From: Spirogloea muscicola
Lineage: Eukaryota; Streptophyta; Zygnematophyceae; Spirogloeales; Spirogloeaceae
NCBI GenBank assembly: GCA_009602725.1
Contig: WELB01000326.1
Location: forward strand, 61,805-77,283
DNA length: 15,479 bases
Reading direction: 5' to 3'
This document shows positions 8,163-15,479 of this stretch, piece by piece. The notes under the pieces were generated by a model. The model saw only the letters and a list, made by a program, of their open reading frames with translations. It searched no databases and was not told where the DNA came from. Both the position numbers and the translations under genes were made by a program. Position 1 is the first letter of the stretch. Each line of letters begins with the position of its first letter.

Positions 8163-9259
8163 CAGATGCATCCTCCACTTGACTACGCTGCTAGTTTCCC
8201 ACCCTCAGGAGCACCCCCAAGCTAGACCATACAGCTGACAGCTCTCTTTTCAAGGCACCTGACACAAGAGAGGCATAGGTATAGACTCAAGCAAAATAAT
8301 GGTTGCTGGTCTTGTATATGCGCTTGCGAATTCATGCACTCTTTCTGACGGATGGACGCATAGATACGGTTTAGCAGTTCACAAGACTACGTGAATAAGC
8401 AGCGAAGAGACACTTGTTCTGAATGGTCATGTAATCGCCCTCATTGAGGTTGATCAGCTTCAAACATGGTCACTTTGCAGAAAAAGCTTGGAGACCCTTT
8501 CACAACATGCTCCTTGCATTGTCTCAACCCTTATCTTTGCTGTTGTGGCTCGACTTACCGTCGATAAGCATCGACAGGCTTACATAGAGAGATGTGGGCC
8601 ACTGGCTATATATGTCGCCAAAAACCTCAAGGCACGAGTGTTGTGTGCATCAAGCCCTGACATGCGTTGCAAGGGGCCTTGCTTGCAGCTTAGTTGCTCG
8701 CAATTTCTTGTCAAGCCTGCCTGCACTCTGCAATAGAGATACTGGGCTACATTGACACTCATGCAGAGGACGATGACGAGTTACGTGAATGGCATCAATT
8801 GTTCTAGGCCGTAGGCTCGAAACTTGTCCTGCTTACACAATAATTTTCTAACCAATATTTGGTAAGCGAAAGGGCTGTTAATTAAGATGTACATTGACAT
8901 TTTGCCAGACGCCCATTGGCCATGCTGTGCACGAAGAATGCTTCGACTGGAACTCAATGCAAAGCCAGTAGGGGTGGCGCATGCGCCTACAATGAGAGAA
9001 GTGAGCTAAAAGCCGCGACTTCAGGCGTGAGCCTTAATTGTTCCCTAATTCCGACTACAAACAACCCAAGCCTCTGACAGTCTTGCAATTGGTTACTTTG
9101 AAGACCGATAAGCCCCTGCCCAATCGCCTGACAGGGTGTTGGCCGCCCGTCCCAGCTGCGTCCTCCTAGGAACAGAAGCGCGTAGAAGGCAGCCCTGCTC
9201 TTGTGAAGTCCTGCTGTGCGTCAAGCAAGTCTCGTCGAGTAGCTACACTGTGGCAATAC
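8163..9259. other. No gene seen; 3' flank of the small membrane protein gene
   Basis: This stretch has lower GC than its surroundings, with only short open frames on either strand and no motifs. The first 300 nt are probably 3' UTR. I find no tRNA-like cloverleaf and no copy of the GGCTGG repeats. Confidence 0.5.
8430..8434 (+). terminator. Candidate TGTAA polyadenylation signal
   Basis: TGTAA about 270 nt after the stop of the small membrane protein gene. A 3' UTR of this size is normal in green algae. Weak evidence by itself. Confidence 0.25.
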
Positions 9260-9748
9260 CTAACCAAACAGCATTGGTAAGCTCCTCCACAGTAGTCTTA
9301 TCGCGTCCAGACCCAGCCAAGTCCCTTCACCGAGACCTGGGCGACCAGGGCTTCCGGGTGAAGGGTGGGGCCTCACAAACCGCCATGACATAAGCGGTAT
9401 GCACCTCACTTGAAGGTTGCCACCCAGGTAGGCAACAGTGGCGTCTATCACATTGTCAGCGAGGAGGCTGGAAATCGGTAGCCCGAAAAATCCCAGTTGA
9501 ACAATATGCTTATACCTACGTCCTCGAAGTACAACCGATGCGCTGATCCCAATGACAGAACAAGCGCGCAGACGGGGCCTGTGATACTGCCCGCGCATGG
9601 CCAACTCATGACTTAGCGGCTCACTTAAGAGGCTTATCGCTGCGAGGGTCCAACCGCTGGACGCTTGGAAGCGAGCCACAGCACTGTAGGGAGCAGATTG
9701 ACTTGCAGCAGAGTTTGCAACAGGAGTAGGATTCCAGATGCAGAGCAC
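9260..9748 (-). CDS. Uncertain minus-strand open frame, possible exon(s)
   Basis: A 162-codon open stretch without a recognised domain. The part reading SVIGISASVVLRG and then LLADNVIDATVAYLGGNLQ looks protein-like. It is flanked by good splice signals: CAA|GTGAGG ends it at 9410, and CGTAG|GTATAA (9515) with TTTCCAG|CC (9467) could remove a 48-nt segment without changing frame. The short intron is unlike the 140-320 bp introns elsewhere in the window. No start codon with support is seen. It could equally be chance. Confidence 0.25.
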   Translation of the reverse strand: MLCIWNPTPVANSAASQSAPYSAVARFQASSGWTLAAISLLSEPLSHELAMRGQYHRPRLRACSVIGISASVVLRGRRYKHIVQLGFFGLPISSLLADNVIDATVAYLGGNLQVRCIPLMSWRFVRPHPSPGSPGRPGLGEGTWLGLDAIRLLWRSLPMLFG

Positions 9749-9934
9749 GCGGGCGGAGAAGGACGCCCTTTCCTAACCACAGGTGAGTGGCGGCCCTGCC
9801 TAAAAGCCTGGACTTTGGTTGCATTGACAGCTGCGAGGCGACGGCGAGGCAGTTATGTCGCCGCTAGCCAAGCCCCCCTTCGAGGGAGGTCACAAGGACA
9901 GATCTCCTCCTACCAGCACCAGCTGTCTCCTTAC

Positions 9935-10278
9935 AGGGTCGTAGAAGTTCGTGTCCGGGGTCATGCAGCAATAGCAGCAAGGAGTCTTGGTGCAACGCAA
10001 GCTCATTGTAACAAGCCACGTCAAGGTTGCAGAAGGCGAAGGCTGAGCTTGGAGGCGAAGGCATGGCAAAGCGTGTGAGCGGCCAACGTGTCCTGAGGTG
10101 TGCTGTTTTCGCGCCTGGCCGTGGCGGCTAACGGTGGCCCAGATACAGTCTGCAACCATAGCCTCCGCTCCACTGTCCATGAGTCATAAGAGGGGCTTGT
10201 TGGAGCACATAGAGGCTTGTACAAGGGCACACTAGGGGTACAAATCGCGATAGGCCAGAGGATGCGATGGAGGGACAA
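9935..10278 (-). other. Possible minus-strand exon ending in a strong donor
   Basis: On the minus strand GACCCT|GTAAGG at 9934-9935 is a near-ideal donor site. All three frames before it are open for some distance, with readings such as LALHQDSLLLLLHDPG and DTNFYDP, so the correct one cannot be chosen. If real it would belong to the same gene as the candidate exon at 10418-10540. Confidence 0.2.
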
Positions 10279-10417
10279 TGCAATCAGATGCCCAACATTA
10301 CTTTGCCGATTCTAGCAACCTGTTTACACTATGACGATCCGACCACCTTATTAGATGTGCACGAGATGAGCTCATATGGAGAATAATGTGCATTCCTCTT
10401 CATCCACGTAAAAGTAC

Positions 10418-10540
10418 GGACCCCGCCCGCTTCCGGGTGGCGTCGACTTCAACGCCCCGTTGTTTGTGCACAAAGTAGTAGGCTGTGGCTGCTGAGAAGC
10501 CAGCACCGAAAAATGCAAGGTCTGAAGGGGCCGAAAAGCG
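10418..10540 (-). CDS. Candidate internal exon with a membrane helix
   Basis: On the minus strand a pyrimidine-rich acceptor (TGCTCATGTGTTTCAG, then CGC) at 10541 opens a 41-codon exon that begins RFSAPSDLAFFGAG. It continues FSAATAYYFVHKQRGVEVDA and closes at TCC|GTACTT. The exon is symmetric (123 nt) and has one hydrophobic segment followed by basic residues, as in single-helix organelle membrane proteins. Upstream, a frame with VRALSSQRLAPARWPCSSCR resembles an organelle targeting peptide but has no ATG. Function unknown; the gene model is incomplete. Confidence 0.35.
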
Positions 10541-10772
10541 CTGAAACACATGAGCAAGCAAGTACCATGTAGGATGATCACTTAGTAACCTCCACTTGGC
10601 AGCCGCAAGTCAGGAAGAGTCGCCGCCGGAAAGCAGTCCCCTAGACGAAAGCCAGAGCCTGCAGCTAGAGCACGGCCAGCGCGCAGGTGCCAGGCGTTGG
10701 GACGAGAGTGCACGGACGGTTTGAGCAGCCACGGGGCACTGTTCACTTGCCGAGGTGCACGCTAAGCCGCGG

Positions 10773-10807
10773 AGCAAGCGCGGCCAGATTGACTGGTGGC
10801 TGGGAGA
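10773..10807. repeat. 35-bp direct repeat, copy 1
   Basis: AGCAAGCGCGGCCAGATTGA and the following 15 nt (to GGGAGA) recur at 11092-11126 with one mismatch. Both copies lead into a GGCTGGGAGA sequence. Confidence 0.8.
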
Positions 10808-11091
10808 AGAAGTGGCACTCCCAATGGGGGCAAGGGCTGCGAAAAGCCAGCCCAAAAAGAATTCACAAAGGTTCAGAGGGGCCTAAGAGCTGTGAGCAGC
10901 TACAAAGGGGCCTGAGGATGCAATGGTAAAACAGGGGGAGGATGGATCACTCAATAAGTACGAGTGAGGAGCCTCAGATCCGACAGACTAGCTGCCGGGA
11001 AGCTATCACCCTGACGAAAGCCAGAGCCCGGAGAGGGCAGCCCAAAAGGAATGGACGAGGGCAGGAGAAGCCTGGGTGCTAAGTACTAAGA

Positions 11092-11126
11092 AGCAAGCGC
11101 GGCCAGATTGAGTGGTGGCTGGGAGA
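11092..11126. repeat. 35-bp direct repeat, copy 2
   Basis: Second copy of 10773-10807, 319 bp downstream, with a single C-to-G difference. It directly follows a 41-nt repeat (11050-11090) that is itself repeated at 11193-11233 with four mismatches. Confidence 0.8.
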
Positions 11127-11146
11127 GGCCAGCCCAAAAGGAGGGG

Positions 11147-11190
11147 GGGCTCGCCCATTGAGGATAGGGGCTGGAAAGCCAGCCCAAAAA
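11147..11190. repeat. Dispersed hairpin repeat shared with 1771-1816
   Basis: GGGCTCGCCCATTGAGGATA then GGGGCTGG (11147-11174) matches 1771-1798 in 27 of 28 positions, 9.4 kb away. Both are followed by a short stem and an A-run. It links the two repeat clusters to one family. Confidence 0.75.
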
Positions 11191-11360
11191 AGAATGGACA
11201 AGGACAGAAGAAGCCTGGGTGCTACGTACTAAGACAGCAGCAAGGGGACTCTCAGTAACCTCTAGTCAGAAGATGCAAGCCGCGGGGGTTGGTACGGGAA
11301 GGTGGGTTGTTGGCGCCTCAGGGGCTTTAGGGTCTGGAGGTCGGGGGCCGTGTTCAGTTC

Positions 11361-11377
11361 TAGGGTTAGGGTTAGGG
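11361..11377 (+). promoter_or_regulatory. TTAGGG telomere-like box just before a start codon
   Basis: TAGGGTTAGGGTTAGGG stands 11 nt upstream of the ATG at 11389, so it would lie in the 5' UTR or core promoter. Its reverse complement contains AACCCTAACCCTA, similar to the plant telo box of growth-related gene promoters. A further TTTAGGG lies at about 11329-11335. Confidence 0.45.
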
Positions 11378-11388
11378 CCTGGCCCGCC

Positions 11389-12703
11389 ATGGCGCCGCCG
11401 CGGCCGACGGCATCGCTCGCGGAGCTCGGCTCCCTGACGCCCGACGAGCGCCGCGCGCTGCGCGCCAGCCGCTTCGCCGCGCTGCNCGGCGCCGCGGCTG
11501 GCGCACCCCGGCGGGCCGCTGCTGACGAACAAGGCCACGGCGCTGGCCAAGTTCCTGCGGCGCAAGCTGTCGGGCGGCGCGCCGCTGGATCCGGACCTCG
11601 TCGAGCTCGCCGTGCACAGCGCCAAGACCTCCATCGCAGGCACCCCCGCCCGCGCCTCCCTCCGCCATCTCCTGGACCCTGCTGGCGACGTGGTAGACTA
11701 TGCCGGCCCTCGTTGCGAGGCCCTGGCCTCGGGCCGCGTCGGAGCAGCGGTGGTCGCCCCTCCTCGTGACTTTGGGCTATGTGGCAGCCTCTGAATGGGC
11801 ACCAGCACTGGCTCCTACGTCGTGCGCCCCCCTGCCGCGGCGCTTACTGAGGGGGCTACTTCGATGCCGTCCCGAAATTTGATCTGGGCGCCCAAAAGCG
11901 CAGCCTTGTGATCGATGTGGTGGTCGGGCCGCTGCCGGTGCTGCAGGTGGAGCAAACCCGCGCGGTGTGCAGGTGACGCACGTGGAGTCCTTCTCGGACC
12001 CCGAGGTGGGCGCTACGAAGCAGGCGCGACGCTTGTCCTGGGCATCCCCGGCGGCGCCCAGCGGCACTTACAAGGCCTGCAGTGCTAGATTGGCTTGTCT
12101 TCCTCTTCTGCGCGGCGCTTCAGCAGCCGAGGTGCCCTTTGTGTGGCGCAGGATGCAGCAGAGGAGGATGACGAGGAGGATGAGGAGCACGGGGAGCTCC
12201 CCGCTGGCCCGCCTGAGGCCAAGAGGAAGAAGCTGCTGCCGTTTGCTCAGGAGGCCGTCGTCAAAGAGCGCCCTGCTGCGACTGCCAAGCAAAAGCCCAA
12301 GTCTGCAGCCCCCACCTGACTGCCCAACCGCCGCACCTTAGCTGGCCATAATGCCACGGGCTGCCTAGCAGCAAGCTGAAGCACGCTGCAACTGGAAGTA
12401 TTCATGCTCTTATTGGCCATGCACAGGAAGAGCTTGCTTAGATGCCGCCCTCATTAGCACCACCGAGCTCACGCAGTGCACAAGGCTCGCGCTTGTTGTT
12501 GTGTTGAGTGCAGATATTTCTGCTCCACGTGTTCGGTCAGGGCATTCTCCGCCACGGTCTTTAAGGACCACCTCAGCGGCAGCAAGCACAAGCGGCTGGC
12601 TCAGGCCGTTGGCTCCGAGGCAGGCACTGGTGCAAATGGGAGTGGCGTGCCATTGGCCATGCCAAAGAAGCGCAAGGGCAGGACTACAATGGCCATGTTA
12701 TGA
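11389..12703 (+). CDS. Matrin/U1-type zinc-finger protein, 4 exons, frame broken by an N
   Basis: I cannot name the family. Proposed exons: 11389-11689 (or to 11692), 11973-12005, 12152-12300 and 12514-12703. If the ambiguous base at 11486 is treated as extra, the frame runs through and all exon phases agree, giving 223 aa. Residues 1-100 include LTPDERRALRASRF, then LAHPGGPLLTNKATALAKFL and DPDLVELAV, a helical, conserved-looking block. Exon 2 adds VTHVESFSDPE. Exon 3 is strongly acidic (DAAEEDDEEDEE), then basic with Lys/Arg (AKRKK). Exon 4 carries YFCSTC and HLSGSKHKR, a C-x2-C-x12-H-x5-H finger (C164, C167, H180, H186) of the matrin/U1 class found in RNA-processing and chromatin proteins, and ends with a nuclear localisation-like PKKRKGR. 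A nuclear RNA- or DNA-binding role is inferred. The donor at 12301 (GTCTGC) and that of exon 1 (GTGGTA) are weak, so exon borders are tentative. The start ATG in CCGCCATGG is good. Alternative: a decaying pseudogene. Confidence 0.55.
12514..12612 (+). other. C2H2 matrin-type zinc finger region
   Basis: This is the best supported part of the gene above: the acceptor GTTGAGTGCAG|A at 12513 is followed directly by the finger that starts YFCSTC and ends HKR. The 12-residue loop and H-x5-H spacing, with L-x-G-x-KH, match the zf-met/U1 pattern rather than classical Kruppel fingers. Confidence 0.75.
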
Positions 12704-13455
12704 AAGCGTGTTGCGACCTACTCTGATAATGTCGGACCTGATCAGCTGGGCCTCTTTTGCCCTCTTTCCTCACCGCTTAAACAAGCAATCCTGCCAAGTT
12801 AATTATTCTCGGAAGCAGGAGCCGAAAAGTGGCTCCAGCAAAGATAATGCAGACACGGTGGCAACATGGGACACTGGGGACTGCACCGCAGCTTCTAGTG
12901 TCGACATTGAAAAACACGGAGTAGCTGCTTGCAGGCAGCACTCAATCGCTGGCCAGAATTGGGCCACCCAGCGGTGGCTCCTCAAGCACAGGCTTGGAAC
13001 TGAGGCCGCCCTTGTGCAGCTTCCCAGCGTGGGCCAAGAATTCATCGCTTTCTGCACAAAAGGAGCGCCAAAAGCTGTGGAATCTAGCATGACTTACTAC
13101 AAGCTGCCCGACCTGGAGGTCCACATGCCATCGTCTAGCAAGAGGCGGGACGGGAGAGCTGCAGAAAGCCGAGCGGGATCCTGGGAGACTGCCAACCTGC
13201 AATCAATTGATGGATTGCAGAGTGTCAGCAGCCCATAACTTAAGCACCACAAGAAGGATTCAGGTCAAAGCTGCAATAGCATAGGATCGTCCTAAATCAG
13301 CACCCACTTGATCACAAGCAAGCAGCGGCACTGCTTGCAAGTGCATGCCACCCAATTCCTGGGCGGCTATAAGCAGGGGATGCTCGCAGGTATGCAAGGT
13401 AGTCCTCATCAAGAAGCAGCTCCAGTTGGGGACAGACTGCAGCAATGTGCTTGAC
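12704..13455. other. Convergent intergenic region, no clear gene
   Basis: The zinc-finger gene ends at 12703 and the U-box gene ends at 13456 on the other strand. A plus-strand open frame (12501-13238, 245 codons) overlaps the finger exon in another frame and extends through this gap. It has no motif and its first part is certainly a shadow. Its second half (to a stop at 13238) could be an untranslated tail that happens to be open. Just past the U-box stop, the minus strand has a frame reading PQLELLLDEDYLAYLRASPA that cannot be joined to the gene by any sensible intron. Confidence 0.45.
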
Positions 13456-15340
13456 TCACCCGCGGGCCAGGCGCTCGCGGTACTCCAGTATTTGGCTTCG
13501 TAGAATGTGATTGGGCCGCAACGTCTTGTCAACGCCCAGGCCGGCTCCTGGTGGTGGCGCCGGCAGCACCTCGCCTGTCATCGGGCTCGTGTCGTGGTGC
13601 CTGACGCGGTCTCAAGAGGGAGCAGCGAGGTTGAGAGATCAGAAGTCTCACAACACAAAAAGAGGGCGACTAGAGCATCACTTTGCCAGTGAACCGGCAG
13701 TATGAGTTGGGAGAGAGTTAGTATGCGAGGCGCCCTCACCGCAACCATACTTGAATGGCGGACCGTTCGTATGAGTGGCCATCGGCGGTGATGACTGGGT
13801 CGACCATCACCTCCTTGGTGATGCAGTCCACAAACACTGCCGGCAGGTACTGCGACTCCTCGTCATGCGCAACAATGACTGGCTCATGCCGCCCGTCACC
13901 CCCCTCGCCAGCCAGCGCCCCAGTGCCAGGCGAGCCGCTGATGTAGCACTTGTCGTCGCTGCCAGACAACTCCTCGTCTCTGGTGATGAGGGGGTAGAGG
14001 GACGTGGGGAGCCTTGCTGCAGCCTCGTCCTCCGGAAATTGCTGCGGCAGAAGCGAAGGCTGGCGCCCATGAAGGTATGCGGGGCTTGCGATGCCCTCAG
14101 GAAGTGGAAAGGGGGTGGTGATTGTGGCAGCAGCAGAGGAGGCAGGCATGAAGGGCTGCGCCTGGTAGGACAGCTGCCGAAGGAGGCCACCCGGCTCAGC
14201 AGTGTATACTGCCGCTGGCACGGTGCCGCTGGCTGTGGTGGCGACGGCAGCTGTAGGTGTGAAGGGCGCGGCGGTGTGTGAAAGTGTGCTGCTGTTACCG
14301 CCGCTGCCAATGGCAGCAGGCCGGAAGGCCGCCGGTGGCGGTGCCAGCTGCGGCGTCGGAGGACCCCACAGCTGCCACCCCTCGTCGCTGCCGCAGCCGC
14401 CACCATCGCTATCGGCAGCCACCGCAGCACCCGGGCTCTTTGGCAGTCCCACCACGGAATGCGTCGTCGTATTGACGAGCATCCAGTCGTCCACGAGCAA
14501 GTCGTGCGGCAGGCGGTCGAAGTCTGGGGGTTGGTCCAAGCTGGCAGCCGGCGGCGGCTGCTCGCTACGCAAGCTCGGAACGTCCAGGGCACACGTAACA
14601 AGTGGCGAGAAGAGCGTCGCGGCGGGACCGAAGAGGAAGGGCGACGAGGAGGGAATGCCGAGGTCGCCAGCGCCGCTGCTGCTGGACACCTTCAGCTCCT
14701 GAGACAACGGCGGCGGCGGCAGCGGCGGCGCCGGCCACACCTGCTGCAGGTGCGGCGGCCCACGCTTGGGTGGCGGCGTCGGCAGCACCGGGTCTGTAGG
14801 TGCCGGCGCGGAGCTGGCCACCACGGAGAAAAGCCGGTGCCACGGCTTGCTTGTGGTGGCAGGGCGGGGCACCTGTGGCAGCGGCTGCGCAGCAGCGCTC
14901 ACCGCTGGCGTCTCCGGCGTCGATGGCTGCACAGGCTGCCGGTGTGGCGGCGACCAGGGCACTGGCCCGGGCGACTGCTGCGCCACCGCATGGCCAGCCC
15001 CGACGGGCGCCGCCGTTCCCGGCCGCCGGGCCGCTGGAGCGCCGCCGTACTCGGATGACGGCGGCAACCTGCGGCCCCAAAGTCGACCGCCGCCAGCAGC
15101 GCTCGGGCTCTTGGCCCCCGATGCAGCCGTGGCTTTCGCGCCCAGCCGCACCGGCGGGGGCCCCTTGGCGCTGATGGCGGCCGGAACGTGGGCGGGCGGG
15201 CGGACAGCCGGCGGCGCTGCCCGGCCGCCGGCAGCGAGGCCCTGCTCGGGGGCCCGGTTGTCCTGCCGCGCCTCGCTTCTTCGGGAACCTCTGTCTCTCC
15301 TGCGCCCTGCTCCACCGGCAACCGGAGGCCCCGGTGGCAT
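13456..15340 (-). CDS. U-box domain protein with long disordered N-terminal arm (2 exons)
   Basis: U-box proteins are E3 ubiquitin ligases that use a zinc-free RING-like fold to bind the E2. Exon 1 runs 15340-13740 and exon 2 13600-13456; the 139-bp intron has GTGAGG and GCGTCAG borders and splits an Arg codon. From the first in-frame ATG (15340) the product is 581 aa. Residues 1 to about 495 are low-complexity Ala, Pro, Ser and Gly with several poly-Pro stretches and no domain that I recognise. The U-box is at the C-terminus (about 500-575): VDCITKEVMVDPVITADGHS then YERSAIQVWLR in exon 1, and HHDTSPMTGEVL, RPNHILRSQILEY in exon 2. These fit the family's DPV, ADG-x-x-YE, WL, TSP-x-T, PN-x-x-LR landmarks. 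The usual initial CP is DC here, and a Pro/Gly insert (PPPGAGLGVD) lies between the two halves. The frame is open upstream of the ATG to the window edge, so the true N-terminus may lie further right. No ARM repeats or kinase domain are visible. Confidence 0.8.
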
Positions 15341-15423
15341 GCCAGCGTCGGCGGCCGCCTTGGCGGCCACTGCTGCAGGCCTCTCCGCCACTCTCGGCCT
15401 CCCAGTCTCACCCTCCCTCCCCT

Positions 15424-15479
15424 TCTCCCTCTCCCTCTCCCTCTCCCTCTCCCTCTCCCTCTCCCTCTCCCTCTCCCTC
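15424..15479. repeat. TCTCCC hexamer microsatellite, reaching the window edge
   Basis: About nine tandem TCTCCC units fill the last 56 bp and continue past the end. It lies about 85 bp upstream of the likely U-box gene ATG on the minus strand, so it is probably 5' UTR or promoter DNA. On the minus strand, in the frame of the U-box ORF, it would read as Arg-Glu repeats. Confidence 0.95.

Larger units (their letters stand above)
11050..11233. repeat. Tandem unit of about 143 bp, two copies (partial)
   Basis: AATGGACGAGGGCAGGAGAA then GCCTGGGTGCTAAGTACTAAG at 11050-11090 is repeated at 11193-11233 with four mismatches in 41 positions. Each copy follows a CAGCCCAAAA string. A further pair (about 10623-10662 and 10991-11031, sharing GACGAAAGCCAGAGCC) shows that the whole block was duplicated more than once. 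Confidence 0.7.
10541..11388. other. Second repeat cluster, upstream of the zinc-finger gene
   Basis: The stretch is a patchwork of repeats. Three separate pairs of direct repeats and four copies of the CCAGCCCAAAA-type sequence fill 10620-11235. From 11240 to 11388 it becomes G-rich and turns into the likely 5' UTR of the next gene. No open frame here carries a protein motif. Confidence 0.6.

Noticed and set aside
10620-11235. CRISPR-like array
   Set aside because: Repeats are irregular in length and spacing, degenerate and interleaved, in a eukaryotic context.
11690-12067. Reading of the first zinc-finger gene intron as coding (e.g. GYFDAVPKFDLGAQKRSLVI)
   Set aside because: It needs several extra frame changes, while skipping it as an intron gives matching phases. 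It was kept in mind because parts look protein-like.
12501-13238. Plus-strand 245-codon open frame
   Set aside because: Its first 200 bases overlap the zinc-finger exon in another frame; no motif or splice logic supports the rest.
13260-13450. A third exon of the U-box gene
   Set aside because: The only nearby acceptors would require an intron of about 10-25 nt, and the next ones give no U-box-like continuation; the straight stop at 13456-13458 is simpler.
13807-14601. Minus-strand 264-codon frame, and several plus-strand frames at 13775-15174
   Set aside because: Shadows of the U-box protein exon 1; the U-box motif fixes the real frame.
1-15479. tRNA, rRNA or other structured RNA genes
   Set aside because: No cloverleaf arms, conserved T-loop string or ribosomal RNA core sequence was found by eye on either strand; a covariance-model scan would be decisive.

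Overview
This looks like nuclear DNA of a GC-rich unicellular eukaryote, most likely a green alga (Chlorophyta). The evidence is: genes split by GT-AG introns of roughly 140-320 bp, a presenilin closest in feel to plant presenilins, a non-LTR retrotransposon remnant, telomere-like boxes of the CCCTAAA/TTAGGG type, a U-box protein with a long Ala/Pro/Ser-rich arm, and possible TGTAA polyadenylation signals. I see nothing prokaryotic: no operons, CRISPR or Shine-Dalgarno-led gene strings. The species cannot be named from the window alone.

Layout. 1-1532 (minus strand) holds a decayed LINE-type reverse transcriptase whose body runs off the left edge. Its palm domain is broken just before the YADD box by an insert containing a 79-bp copy of downstream sequence from the same element. 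1533-2423 is repeat debris followed by the GC-rich upstream region of a gene. 2424-4695 (+) is a complete four-exon presenilin gene, the catalytic subunit type of gamma-secretase, with YD, GLGD and PAL motifs all intact. 4696-7177 is a gene-poor stretch packed with short, often inverted copies of a GGCTGGCC-type repeat that resembles a MITE family. 7368-8162 (+) is a two-exon gene for a small type I single-pass membrane protein with a PPxY tail. 8163-10540 has no confident gene, but several minus-strand pieces with good splice signals may be exons. 10541-11260 is a second repeat cluster of tandem and dispersed copies. 11389-12703 (+) is best read as a four-exon gene for a small acidic/basic protein with a matrin/U1-type zinc finger; the ambiguous base N at 11486 hides it by breaking the frame. 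13456-15340 (minus) is a two-exon gene with a C-terminal U-box, and the window ends in a CTCCCT hexamer tract.

The genes do not form a recognisable pathway. Presenilin, the small membrane protein and the zinc-finger gene all point right; the U-box gene converges on the zinc-finger gene. The strongest results are the intact presenilin with an enlarged TM6-TM7 loop, the hidden zinc-finger gene whose frame is restored by ignoring the N, the scrambled reverse transcriptase, and the short inverted-repeat family spread through both intergenic clusters. I found no convincing evidence of a wholly new biological system.
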